Shown here: in pieces, positions 1 to 7,900 of the stretch
Layout: the number at the start of each line of letters is the position of its first letter
Position numbering within the stretch: position 1 is the first letter of the stretch
Source: Bacteroidota bacterium
GTDB taxonomy: Bacteria; Bacteroidota; Bacteroidia; Bacteroidales; JADFUO01
Direction of reading: 5' to 3'
NCBI GenBank assembly: GCA_030614305.1
Contig: JAUWKH010000029.1
Coordinates: forward strand, 1-11,070
DNA: 11,070 nt
Translations under genes and position numbers: made by a program
Notes under the pieces: model-generated
Seen by the model: only the letters and a program-made list of their open reading frames with translations
The model's database searches: none
Told to the model about the DNA's origin: nothing

Positions 1-846
1 ACCTCTGCCTTTTCTAACTATTTTGTCATAGGTTTTTTCCAGAACTCTTGGAACAGCACCAAAAGCATGTGGTTTAACTTCCCTGATATTTTTTCCCAGA
101 TTATCAATACTCTCTGCATAGTAAATTAACATACCAAAATACTGGTACATATAATTCAGCATGCGCTCGTAAACATGACAAAGCGGTAAAAAGCTCAATG
201 TCCTGTCAGTCATATCAAAATCAGGGATGGTTGCTGCTGCTAAAAAATTACTGATAAAATTATTATGCGAAAGCATAACTCCTTTCGGAGTTCCTGTAGT
301 TCCGGAAGTATAAATGATTGTTGCAATGTCGTTTGGAGAAATTGAAGATTTAATTGTCTCTAAGTTTTTCGAAATATTTTTTTTACCTAATGTTAAAATT
401 TCCTGCCAGTTTTTTACACCAGAAATTTTCTCAATGGAATACACGTCTTTTATAGTTGGAGCATCTTTTAATACCGGTTTTATTCTCTGGTAAATTTCAT
501 TATTTGAAACAAAAACATATTTAATTTTTGCATCATCAAAGATAAATTTGTAATTAGATTCACTTACGGTCGGATATATAGGCACCTGAATAGCCCCGAT
601 TTGTAACAGGCTCATGTCTATAAAATTCCATTCGGGGCTGTTAAGCATTATTGTGGCGATTTTATCGCCTTTTTTTATTCCGAGTTTTAATAAGCCGAAA
701 CTGAAATTGTTAACATAATTGAGATAATCTTCAGATGAATATGTGTTCCAAACATTGTTGGATTTAAAACCCAATGCATCTTTTTTTGAATAATATTTTT
801 CTTTGTACTGATCTAACAGATCAAATATCCTTGTAATTTTAGTCAT
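1..846 (-). CDS. AMP-forming long-chain acyl-CoA synthetase, N-terminal 282 residues (3' end outside window)
   Basis: Reading the minus strand from the ATG at 844-846 gives 282 codons with no stop, running off the left edge. The protein belongs to the ANL (adenylate-forming) superfamily, long-chain acyl-CoA synthetase branch. These cytoplasmic or membrane-associated enzymes activate a fatty acid with ATP to acyl-AMP and then transfer it to CoA. The phosphate-binding motif YTSGTTGTPKG is at residues 179-189, followed by the family motifs LSFLPLCHVYER and VPRVLEK. The later motifs (GYGLTET, TGD, the catalytic lysine) lie outside the window, so completeness and activity cannot be judged. The protein is a close paralogue of the upstream gene: about half the aligned residues look identical by eye, and the P-loop motif sits at the same residue number. 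Its start lies inside the end of that gene (ATGACTAA, 8-nt overlap), which suggests co-transcription and translational coupling. Substrate chain length is not readable from the sequence. Confidence 0.93.
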   Translation of the reverse strand, partial: MTKITRIFDLLDQYKEKYYSKKDALGFKSNNVWNTYSSEDYLNYVNNFSFGLLKLGIKKGDKIATIMLNSPEWNFIDMSLLQIGAIQVPIYPTVSESNYKFIFDDAKIKYVFVSNNEIYQRIKPVLKDAPTIKDVYSIEKISGVKNWQEILTLGKKNISKNLETIKSSISPNDIATIIYTSGTTGTPKGVMLSHNNFISNFLAAATIPDFDMTDRTLSFLPLCHVYERMLNYMYQYFGMLIYYAESIDNLGKNIREVKPHAFGAVPRVLEKTYDKIVRKGRG

Positions 847-2620
847 AGCTTTTTATGTTAAATAGTTTGTCCACTTGTGTTTTGTATTTATTAAAGATAA
901 AATCCCTTTTTAATTTCATGTTAGCCGTTAATTCACCCGTTTCAATTGACCACAGAGAATCCATCAGTTCAAATTTCATTATCTGTTCGGTTTTCCCGAA
1001 AGATGTATTATAATTATCAATCTCTTTCTGAATACGTTTTTTTATTCTTGGGAGTTCAATCATTTCTTTGTCGGAAGTATATTTAATATCCTTAACAGCA
1101 CACCATGATTTTAAATAATCAAAATCAGGCACAATCAATGCTGCAGCAAATTTTTGATTTTCACCTAAAACAACAATGCTATCAATAAAAGATGATTCTT
1201 TAAATTTATTTTCAATAAGTTCAGGGCTAATGTATTTACCCATTGCTGTTTTGAACATTGATTTTTTACGCCCGGTAATTTTCAGTTGTCCTTCGGGTTC
1301 TATCCTGCCGATATCACCTGTATGAAACCATCCGTCTTTATCAATTGTTTCTTTAGTTAATTCCGGCTCTTTATAGTAGCCCTTCATTACATTAGGTCCC
1401 TTGCAAAGTATTTCGCTGTCTTCGGCAATTTTAACCTGAACATCTTTTAACGGAGGTCCGACTGTACCGAATTTTCTTCCGTTTTTACCAAAATGATTTA
1501 CTGATATCACCGGAGAAGTTTCAGTAAGTCCATAACCTTCCAAAACCGGAATACCGGCTGCTGTATATGATCTGTTTAAACGTGGCTGTAATGCGGCACC
1601 ACCTGATACTATGGTTTTAAGTTTTCCGCCGAGAGCTTCTCTCCATTTATTAAAAACCAATTTATTTGCAATTTTCAATTGAAGCTCATACCACCAGCCG
1701 TTAGCACCATCAAGTTCATACTTTAACCCCAAATTTACAGCCCAGAAAAAGATATTCTTCTTTATACCCTTGAGCTTTCTACCTTTTGCAAGGATTTTGT
1801 CATAAACCTTTTCAAGCAAACGTGGAACAGTTGTAAGAATTTCGGGCTGAACTTCCCTGATATTATCTCCTATTGTTCCCAAACTTTCAGCATAATAGAT
1901 AGACAGACCCTTTATATGATAAACATAGAGATTTGTTCTTTCATATACATGGCTGAGGGGAAGGTAACTAAGTGCCCTGGAAGTTTCATCAACAGGGAAT
2001 ATATGATATACATTTAATACATTATTAACTAAATTATTATGCGACAATAATACACCTTTTGGCTTTCCTGTAGTGCCTGAAGTATAAATCAAAGTGGCAA
2101 TATCATCCTTATTAATACCAGCCTTTAGTTCTTCTAACTTTTCATGAGCTGAATTTCGTTTGCCCAGTTGTATCAATTCATTTAAATGTTTTACATCCTC
2201 AATATCATTAAAAGTATAAATTTCTTTTATTGACGGAATTTCAGGTAAAATGTGTTCGATTTTTCTCAATAATTCCTTTCCTGAAACAAAAACGTATTTT
2301 ACTTCAGCATGACTTAAAATATACTTATAATCCGATTCACTGATTGTCGGGTAAATCGGCACATGAACAGCACCAATCTGAAGAACTCCCATATCAATAA
2401 AGTTCCATTCAGGGCGGTTATTAGCAATAGTCGCAATTTTATCACCTTTTTTTACTCCTAATTTCAGCAAACCATAACTTATATTATTAGCTGTTTCAAT
2501 GTATTGGTCAATGCTGTATTTCACCCATTTACCTTTTTCTTTTCCTGCTAAAACATCATCTTTTGGTTTGAAATTTTCTTTATAAAAAGTTAGAAAATCA
2601 AATAATCTGATTACTTCCAT
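839..2620 (-). CDS. AMP-forming long-chain acyl-CoA synthetase (FadD15/FAA1-like), complete
   Basis: This 593-residue protein has the usual length for the family and all core motifs. These are the P-loop YTSGTTGKPKG at 179-189, LSYLPLSHVYER around 218-228, EGYGLTET at 361-368, TGD at 434-436, the hinge region ITGRKK at 448-453, and GKYISPE with the presumed catalytic lysine K462. It should convert fatty acid, ATP and CoA into acyl-CoA, AMP and pyrophosphate, feeding beta-oxidation or lipid synthesis. There is no signal peptide. The start at 2618-2620 gives the N-terminus MEVIRLFDFL, which aligns with the paralogue downstream, so I keep it. No Shine-Dalgarno sequence precedes it, as is common in Bacteroidota. 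It is the first gene of a two-gene minus-strand unit, divergent from the delta' gene across 81 bp. The family is certain; the exact fatty-acid substrate is unknown. Confidence 0.96.
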   Translation of the reverse strand: MEVIRLFDFLTFYKENFKPKDDVLAGKEKGKWVKYSIDQYIETANNISYGLLKLGVKKGDKIATIANNRPEWNFIDMGVLQIGAVHVPIYPTISESDYKYILSHAEVKYVFVSGKELLRKIEHILPEIPSIKEIYTFNDIEDVKHLNELIQLGKRNSAHEKLEELKAGINKDDIATLIYTSGTTGKPKGVLLSHNNLVNNVLNVYHIFPVDETSRALSYLPLSHVYERTNLYVYHIKGLSIYYAESLGTIGDNIREVQPEILTTVPRLLEKVYDKILAKGRKLKGIKKNIFFWAVNLGLKYELDGANGWWYELQLKIANKLVFNKWREALGGKLKTIVSGGAALQPRLNRSYTAAGIPVLEGYGLTETSPVISVNHFGKNGRKFGTVGPPLKDVQVKIAEDSEILCKGPNVMKGYYKEPELTKETIDKDGWFHTGDIGRIEPEGQLKITGRKKSMFKTAMGKYISPELIENKFKESSFIDSIVVLGENQKFAAALIVPDFDYLKSWCAVKDIKYTSDKEMIELPRIKKRIQKEIDNYNTSFGKTEQIMKFELMDSLWSIETGELTANMKLKRDFIFNKYKTQVDKLFNIKSYD

Positions 2621-2667
2621 AATATTTTGACTTTAAATTTTCAAGGCAATATTAAACAAAATTTTAC

Positions 2668-2690
2668 ATATCTTTGACATCTCAAGATAT
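2668..2690. repeat. Inverted repeat over the -7 box and predicted transcription start; possible operator
   Basis: ATATCTT (2668-2674) and AAGATAT (2684-2690) are perfect 7-bp inverted arms separated by 9 nt. The left arm overlaps the -7 box, and the right arm falls about where transcription or the short leader would begin. This geometry suits a dimeric regulator binding at the promoter. In AT-rich DNA a 7-bp dyad can also arise by chance. No regulator gene lies nearby. Confidence 0.3.
2669..2676 (+). promoter_or_regulatory. Bacteroidota-type -7 promoter box for the delta' gene
   Basis: TATCTTTG matches the Bacteroidota sigma-ABfr -7 consensus TAnnTTTG exactly. It lies 25 nt before the ATG at 2702, which predicts a short leader of roughly 20 nt. 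No convincing -33 TTG element is visible about 20 nt upstream, which is often weak in this phylum. The box overlaps the left arm of an inverted repeat (2668-2690). Confidence 0.55.
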
Positions 2691-2701
2691 TTTTAAAAGA
2701 T

Positions 2702-3832
2702 ATGCTTTTTAAAGAAATTATCGGACAAGACAATATTAAGCAAAAGCTTATACAAACAGTGAAAGACAGCCGTGTTAGTCATGCACAATTATTTTTCGGT
2801 CCTGACGGTTCGGGCAAGCTTGCTCTCGCAATTGCTTATGCTCAGTTTATAAACTGCAAAAATAAGATTAACGGTGATTCATGTGGGATTTGCCCCTCTT
2901 GTATTAAGTATAATAAGTTGATCCACCCCGATTTACACTTTATTTATCCTGTATCTAATACTAAAGATGTACTAAAAAAACCGCAAAGTAAAAACTTTAT
3001 TGAAAAATGGAGAGAATTATTGATACAGAATGACTATTATATCAATTTAAACGAATGGTATGAAAAAATCGGTATTGAGAATAAACAGGGCATAATTAAT
3101 AAAGATGATTGTAATGAGATAATAAAAACATTAAGTTACAAATCCTATGAAGCCGAATATAAAGTGATGATAATTTGGATGGTAGAAAAATTATATTATT
3201 CTGCTGCTCCCAAAATCCTTAAAATACTTGAAGAACCACCTGAAAAAACCCTGTTTATATTGGTCTCGGAAAATCATGATCAAATCATTAAAACAATTAT
3301 ATCCAGAACTCAGTTAATAAAGATACCAAAAATTTCCAATAGGGATTTAAAAGAAGTTTTGCTAAAAAAGCTGAACTGCACAGAAGAAAAAGCCCAAAGA
3401 ATAATTAATTTTTCAAGAGGAAGTTATAAGGAAGCATTAATAAATATTCATAAAAACGAGGAAGAAAAAGATAATTTTGAAAATTTTAGAAAATGGATGC
3501 GTTTATGTTTCCAAAATAATTTTATTGATATTCATAAGTTTGTAAGCGAAATAGCAAAAACAGGCAGAGAAAATCAAAAAAGTTTTTTGGCTTTTGCTTT
3601 AAAAATTATCAGGGAAATTTTATTGATAAATTATGAAAATAATGATTTGGTTAAACTTAACGATGAAGAAATAGATTTTACTCAAAAAATATCGCCTTAT
3701 ATAAATCCGGCTAACGGAATAAGATTTTCAGAAGAGTTTAACAAAGCCCTCTTTCATATTGAAAGAAATGCAAACCCGTCAATTGTATTCATGGACTTAT
3801 CAATTACAGCAACTAAGCTTTTTAAAAAATAA
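2702..3832 (+). CDS. holB: DNA polymerase III delta' subunit-like clamp-loader ATPase
   Basis: This 376-residue cytoplasmic AAA+ protein is the clamp-loader (DnaX complex) type that helps place the sliding clamp on primed DNA. The N-terminus IIGQDNIKQKL is typical of DnaX/HolB proteins. A Walker A motif GPDGSGK is at 33-39, followed by Leu40 where Thr or Ser is usual. A four-cysteine zinc module follows (C52, C61, C64, C67). Further on are the strongly conserved segment LKILEEPPEKTLFILVSEN and the SRT sensor motif (IISRTQ). The Walker B region reads VMIIWMVEK, with no acidic pair, so ATP hydrolysis is doubtful; E. coli delta' is also a non-hydrolysing subunit. The C-terminal third is poorly conserved, as usual for delta'. 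The start is supported by the -7 box just upstream. It leads a plus-strand gene row and is followed after 53 nt by the RicT gene. Confidence 0.88.
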   Translation: MLFKEIIGQDNIKQKLIQTVKDSRVSHAQLFFGPDGSGKLALAIAYAQFINCKNKINGDSCGICPSCIKYNKLIHPDLHFIYPVSNTKDVLKKPQSKNFIEKWRELLIQNDYYINLNEWYEKIGIENKQGIINKDDCNEIIKTLSYKSYEAEYKVMIIWMVEKLYYSAAPKILKILEEPPEKTLFILVSENHDQIIKTIISRTQLIKIPKISNRDLKEVLLKKLNCTEEKAQRIINFSRGSYKEALINIHKNEEEKDNFENFRKWMRLCFQNNFIDIHKFVSEIAKTGRENQKSFLAFALKIIREILLINYENNDLVKLNDEEIDFTQKISPYINPANGIRFSEEFNKALFHIERNANPSIVFMDLSITATKLFKK

Positions 3833-3858
3833 ACATGACTAATCACAGTAAAATTTTG

Positions 3859-3866
3859 TAAACTTG
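3859..3866 (+). promoter_or_regulatory. Possible -7 promoter box before the RicT gene
   Basis: TAAACTTG (followed by CA) differs by one base from the Bacteroidota -7 consensus TAnnTTTG and lies 19 nt before the ATG at 3886, in the 53-nt gap after the delta' gene. No clear -33 element is seen. The gene could equally be transcribed by read-through from the delta' promoter. Confidence 0.3.
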
Positions 3867-3885
3867 CAATCCAAAACATTGATAA

Positions 3886-4989
3886 ATGAACGATGATATA
3901 AAAAATAATCAAAATCCTTTTTTGTCTCGAGGTTGTAACAAGCTTCCCGATACTTATAATAAGAATGAAAATATATTTAAACAGTCTTGTTGTAAGTTAG
4001 ATGATAATGACTGGTTAAAAAATATTGAACTTCCAAAAAATCAAAAAAAGTTTAATTGTGTAGAAGTACGTTTTAAAAACAGTCGAAAAGATTTTTTTAG
4101 TTTTTCTGAGGAAATGGAACTGAATGTAGGTGATATTGTAGCTATTGAAGCTTCTCCCGGACATGATATAGGTATTATTTCCATGACAGGTGAAGTAGTA
4201 AGATTACAAATGAAAAAAAAGAATATAAGCACTGATAATGAAAATTTGAAGAAAGTTTATCGCAGGGCTCGTGCTACAGATATTGAAAAATGGAAAACAG
4301 CAGTTGAATCTGAAGACTTTTCTATATATAAATCAAGAAAAATTGCAAATGATCTTTCTCTTGAGATGAAAATAAATGATGTTGAATATCAGGGTGATAA
4401 TACAAAAGCAATTTTTTATTATACAGCAGACGATCGTGTAGATTTCAGGGAACTTATAAAATTACTTGCTGAAGAATTTAAAGTCAGGATTGAAATGCGG
4501 CAAATAGGTGTAAGGCAGGAAGCATGCCGCATCGGAGGAATAGGCTCCTGCGGTAGAGAGCTGTGTTGTTCAACATGGCTTTGGAATTTTAAATCAGTTT
4601 CTACAACCACAGCCAGAACACAACAACTTTCGCTTAATCCTCAAAAATTAGCCGGACAATGTGGGAAATTAAAATGTTGCCTGAATTTTGAAAACGATAA
4701 TTATGTTGATGCTTTTAAAAAATTTCCTAATAGTGAGATTATTTTAAAAACAAAAAAAGGAGAAGCGGTTTATCAAAAAACTGATATATTTAAAAAAATT
4801 ATGTGGTATTCATATCTTAATGATGAATCAAATATGTTGGCAATACCTATTGATAAAATTCAGCAGATAATTGAAGATAATACAAAAAATATATTTCCTG
4901 AAAAATTAGAAGATTTTGCATATGTTCAGGAACTTAAAACCAATTACGAAAATTCAGACGGAAAGGAAGATTTGTTCAGGTTTGATTAA
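3886..4989 (+). CDS. ricT: RicT/YaaT-family PSP1 domain protein
   Basis: This 367-residue soluble protein has a PSP1 C-terminal domain at roughly 120-210. The family's cysteine signature follows: C214, C222, C227 and C228 (in GIGSCGRELCC), then C259, C264 and C265 (in GQCGKLKCCLNFE). In Bacillus subtilis, RicT (YaaT) forms a complex with RicA and RicF that carries Fe-S clusters and promotes RNase Y-dependent mRNA maturation and sporulation or biofilm phosphorelays; that role is family knowledge, not read here. Extra N-terminal cysteines (C17, C35, C36, C58) precede the motif DWLKNIELP, a layout I associate with Bacteroidota homologues. No RicA or RicF gene is present in the window. The start at 3886 gives MNDDIKNN, and I see no better upstream start. 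The flanking delta' gene on one side and gldH on the other fit the usual Bacteroidota order. The family is confident; the function in this phylum is not established by sequence. Confidence 0.9.
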   Translation: MNDDIKNNQNPFLSRGCNKLPDTYNKNENIFKQSCCKLDDNDWLKNIELPKNQKKFNCVEVRFKNSRKDFFSFSEEMELNVGDIVAIEASPGHDIGIISMTGEVVRLQMKKKNISTDNENLKKVYRRARATDIEKWKTAVESEDFSIYKSRKIANDLSLEMKINDVEYQGDNTKAIFYYTADDRVDFRELIKLLAEEFKVRIEMRQIGVRQEACRIGGIGSCGRELCCSTWLWNFKSVSTTTARTQQLSLNPQKLAGQCGKLKCCLNFENDNYVDAFKKFPNSEIILKTKKGEAVYQKTDIFKKIMWYSYLNDESNMLAIPIDKIQQIIEDNTKNIFPEKLEDFAYVQELKTNYENSDGKEDLFRFD

Positions 4990-5119
4990 TGTTAATTTGT
5001 TTGACGTTTTGCCGTAGTCATCACTTTATGAGACGAATACATGAATTGATATAAATTATCCTGCATAGATATACAATAAATTCAGGAATAATGCTTTAAT
5101 AAAAAAAGCAAAGTTTAAT
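4990..5119 (+). other. Intergenic gap between RicT and gldH genes, largest in the plus-strand row
   Basis: These 130 nt are the longest gap between plus-strand genes. I find no TAnnTTTG box, no GC-rich hairpin followed by a T-run, and no convincing small ORF. A weak 5-bp hairpin (GCTTT 5093-5097, AAAGC 5105-5109) and an A-tract lie just before the gldH start. The A-tract may serve as an AT-rich translation enhancer, as is common in Bacteroidota. Whether gldH has its own promoter here is undecided. Confidence 0.4.
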
Positions 5120-5593
5120 ATGAATTTTAATAACCTAAATAAATTTTTAATAATTTCCCTTCTCTTAATTTTTATATTTGCCTCCTGTGATTCAAATACG
5201 GTTTATGATAAGTACTTGAGCATAGGCACTGAATGGAATAAAAATGATGTTTTGGAATTTGAAGTTGAAATAATCGATACAACTTTATCGTACAAATATT
5301 TTATTAACATCAGAAACTCAGCTGATTATAAATTCGGAAACATCTATTTCTTTTTAAACACACAGTTTCCCGATGGTAGCAGAGCCCGTGATACTATTGA
5401 ATGTATCCTTGCTTCTGCCGACGGAAGATGGCTGGGCAGCGGCTTAGGTGATATAAAAAGTAATCGGATTTTATTAAAGAATAAAATTAAATTTCCACTG
5501 GCAGGTAATTATAATTTTAAACTGGAACAAGCAATGCGTGTTGATAATCTGCAGGGGATTGAAGATGTAGGAATAAGAATAGAAAAAGAATAA
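5120..5593 (+). CDS. gldH: GldH-type lipoprotein
   Basis: This is a 157-residue lipoprotein. A hydrophobic signal (residues 9-20, FLIISLLLIFIF) leads to the lipobox FASC, with lipidated Cys23 followed by DSN. The mature part (YDKYLSIGTEWNKNDVLEFEVEI, then an IRNSADYKFGNIYFF segment and a C-terminal VGIRIEKE) matches my knowledge of GldH, a lipoprotein required for gliding motility in Flavobacterium johnsoniae. The protein should sit in the cell envelope facing the periplasm, probably at the outer membrane. gldH homologues also occur in non-gliding Bacteroidota, so gliding by this organism cannot be concluded. Its place between the RicT and PBP1A genes is the usual one and supports the call. 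It starts at 5120 after an A-rich stretch, and 23 nt separate it from the PBP gene, so the two are probably co-transcribed. Confidence 0.88.
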   Translation: MNFNNLNKFLIISLLLIFIFASCDSNTVYDKYLSIGTEWNKNDVLEFEVEIIDTTLSYKYFINIRNSADYKFGNIYFFLNTQFPDGSRARDTIECILASADGRWLGSGLGDIKSNRILLKNKIKFPLAGNYNFKLEQAMRVDNLQGIEDVGIRIEKE

Positions 5594-5616
5594 TAGTAAC
5601 TATTTAGTTTGTAAAA

Positions 5617-7878
5617 ATGACTACTAAAAATAAATATTTTTCTTTTAATTTCATTGTTAAGTTTTGGATAATTTATTTATTATTTATTTTTTCAATAGTC
5701 TTAATTTTTATTGGCATCGCAAACGAGTGGCTTGGAAAGATGCCTACTTTTGAAGAACTTGAAAACCCGAAAAGCAATTTAGCTTCTGAAATATACTCGG
5801 CTGATGGAAAACTTTTAGGTACATATTATATTGAAAATCGTTCGAATATCCATTTCAGGGATTTATCGCCAAACCTTATAAATGCACTTATTGCAGCCGA
5901 AGATATTAGATTTGAAGATCATTCGGGAATTGACGGTAAAGCTTTGGTTAGAGTTTTTGTCGGGGTATTAAGCGGCAACACACGAGGTGGCGGAAGCACT
6001 GTTACTCAACAGCTTGCAAAAAATCTCTTCCCCCGAAAAAGAAACCCTTCAATACTTGACCTTACAATAGCAAAATTTAAAGAATGGATTACAGCTACAA
6101 AACTAGAACGTAATTATTCAAAAGAAGAAATAATTGCCATGTACTTTAATACGGTACCGTTTGGAAGCCAATCTTATGGTATTAAAGCTGCTGCAAAAAC
6201 ATTCTTTAACAAAACTCCTGATTCACTTAATCTTGAAGAAGCAGCCCTGATGGTTGGTGTTGTAAATGCACCAACATGGTATAGCCCGGTCAGGAATCCC
6301 GAAAGGTCTTTTCAAAAAAGAAATCTTGTATTGAGCCAAATGAAAAAATACGGATATATTAGTGAAGCCGTATATGATTCTGTTAGCTTGCTTCCTATTG
6401 ATATGTCAAATTTTGGAATTTTAGACCATACAAGAGGACAAGCACGATATTTCAGGGAATTTTTAAGAGGCGAATTAAAAAAATGGTGTAACAGCCATTA
6501 TAAAGCCGATGGAACACCTTATAATCTTTACAAAGACGGATTAAGAATCTATACTACATTAAATTCTAAAATGCAGCAATATGCAGAAGAATCTGTTCTT
6601 GAGCATTTGTCTCTGGATTTACAACCGACCTTTTATGAACATTGGAAGGATTATACAAATGCACCATTTGTTTTTGAAAGTGATTCTGTAGAAGTAGAAG
6701 TTGAAAAAATTATGGATTTAGCCATGCGTCGTTCCGAAAGATATAAAAAACTGAGAAATGCCGAAGTTTCTATTGATTCAATCAAACTGTCATTTAATAC
6801 TCCTGTTGAAATGACCGTTTTTTCGTGGAAAGGTGAAATTGACACAGTAATGACCCCAATGGATTCAATAAGGTATTATAAATATTTTCTTTTGGCTGGT
6901 TTAATGTCAATGGAGACACATACAGGATTCGTCAGGGCTTATGTTGGTGGTATTGATTATAACTATTTTAAATATGATCATGTAAAACTTGGGAAACGTC
7001 AGGTAGGTTCAACATTTAAACCTTTTCTTTATACTCTTGCCATGCAGGAAGGAGAATTATCACCATGCAGTAAACTACCGAATGTACAGCCGGTTATTGA
7101 ACTTATAACAGGAGACACATGGGAGCCCAGAAATGCTTCAAAGAAAAAATTAGGAGAAGAAATAGCATTAAAATATGCGCTGGCAACATCAAACAACTGG
7201 ATATCAGGCCATTTGATAAAAAGATATTCTCCGCAATCAGTTATTAAAATTGCCCGTAAAATGGGTGTTACAAGCTTTATTCCTCCTGTGTATTCAATTG
7301 CTCTCGGCTCTGCTGATCTTTCACTGTATGAAATGGTTGGTGCTATGAACACCTTTGCTAATAAAGGCGTGTATGTAGAACCTATTTTTATTACAAGAAT
7401 TGAAGATAAGCACGGAAATATTATTGAAAGATTTGTTCCCAAAAAAGTTGAAGCAATGAACGAAAAAACCGCATATCTTATGCTTGAGCTTTTGAAAGGT
7501 GTGGTTCAGTATGGTACAGGTATTAGATTGCGGTTGAAATATGGGTATAATAATCCTATTGCAGGTAAAACGGGTACAACAAATAATCAGTCAGATGGAT
7601 GGTTTATGGGGATTACACCCGACCTTACTACAGGGATATGGGTAGGTTGTGAAGACAGAAGTGTCCATTTCAGAAATATAACATTAGGGCAAGGTGCTAA
7701 TATGGCTCTGCCAATATGGGCTCTGTATATGCAAAAAATTTATGATGATGAATCATTAGGTGTCGGTATGGGTGATTTTGAAAAACCTTTACATGAAATG
7801 GATATTGAATTTGACTGTGAGAAATTGAATAAAAATCATGGTTTATACAATGAGTTAGAAAGTGATGATGTGTTTTAA
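5617..7878 (+). CDS. mrcA: Class A penicillin-binding protein, PBP1A-type (bifunctional peptidoglycan synthase)
   Basis: This 753-residue inner-membrane protein polymerises lipid II into glycan strands and cross-links their peptides in the periplasm. It has a short cytoplasmic start and one membrane anchor (about residues 13-35). The GT51 glycosyltransferase domain follows, with the catalytic Glu95 in AAEDIRFEDHSGID, GGGSTVTQQLAKN at 124-136, and the region around KEEII (E171 the likely second glutamate). The transpeptidase domain carries all three signatures: STFK with nucleophile Ser465 and Lys468, SNN at 525-527, and KTG at 651-653. The linker between domains (about 335-430) includes a charged segment and is not recognisable as a separate domain. 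Both activities look intact. Length is normal for Bacteroidota PBP1A. It follows gldH by 23 nt and precedes the MBOAT gene by 22 nt, which suggests one envelope operon. Confidence 0.96.
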   Translation: MTTKNKYFSFNFIVKFWIIYLLFIFSIVLIFIGIANEWLGKMPTFEELENPKSNLASEIYSADGKLLGTYYIENRSNIHFRDLSPNLINALIAAEDIRFEDHSGIDGKALVRVFVGVLSGNTRGGGSTVTQQLAKNLFPRKRNPSILDLTIAKFKEWITATKLERNYSKEEIIAMYFNTVPFGSQSYGIKAAAKTFFNKTPDSLNLEEAALMVGVVNAPTWYSPVRNPERSFQKRNLVLSQMKKYGYISEAVYDSVSLLPIDMSNFGILDHTRGQARYFREFLRGELKKWCNSHYKADGTPYNLYKDGLRIYTTLNSKMQQYAEESVLEHLSLDLQPTFYEHWKDYTNAPFVFESDSVEVEVEKIMDLAMRRSERYKKLRNAEVSIDSIKLSFNTPVEMTVFSWKGEIDTVMTPMDSIRYYKYFLLAGLMSMETHTGFVRAYVGGIDYNYFKYDHVKLGKRQVGSTFKPFLYTLAMQEGELSPCSKLPNVQPVIELITGDTWEPRNASKKKLGEEIALKYALATSNNWISGHLIKRYSPQSVIKIARKMGVTSFIPPVYSIALGSADLSLYEMVGAMNTFANKGVYVEPIFITRIEDKHGNIIERFVPKKVEAMNEKTAYLMLELLKGVVQYGTGIRLRLKYGYNNPIAGKTGTTNNQSDGWFMGITPDLTTGIWVGCEDRSVHFRNITLGQGANMALPIWALYMQKIYDDESLGVGMGDFEKPLHEMDIEFDCEKLNKNHGLYNELESDDVF

Positions 7879-7900
7879 TTTATCTTTATTCTAAAGAGAC

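Noticed and set aside
4041..4610. Two open frames of 63 codons on the minus strand inside the RicT gene
   Set aside because: Both are antisense to conserved sequence with no family features.
5120..5593. gldH as proof that the organism glides
   Set aside because: GldH homologues also occur in non-gliding Bacteroidota, and no other gld or spr genes are in the window.
7029..7442. Open frame of 137 codons on the minus strand inside the PBP1A gene
   Set aside because: It lies wholly antisense to the conserved transpeptidase domain, has no recognisable family, and reads as a shadow of the real gene.
7882..7889. TATCTTTA as a promoter -7 box for the MBOAT gene
   Set aside because: The last base departs from TAnnTTTG, no -33 element is seen, and the box is only 11 nt before the ATG. 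Read-through from the PBP gene is simpler.
7883..7897. Hairpin TCTTTA-TTC-TAAAGA just before the MBOAT start, considered as a terminator or ribosome-masking element
   Set aside because: The 6-bp stem has a single GC pair and no T-run follows. It is too weak to call, although it overlaps the AAGAG just before the ATG.
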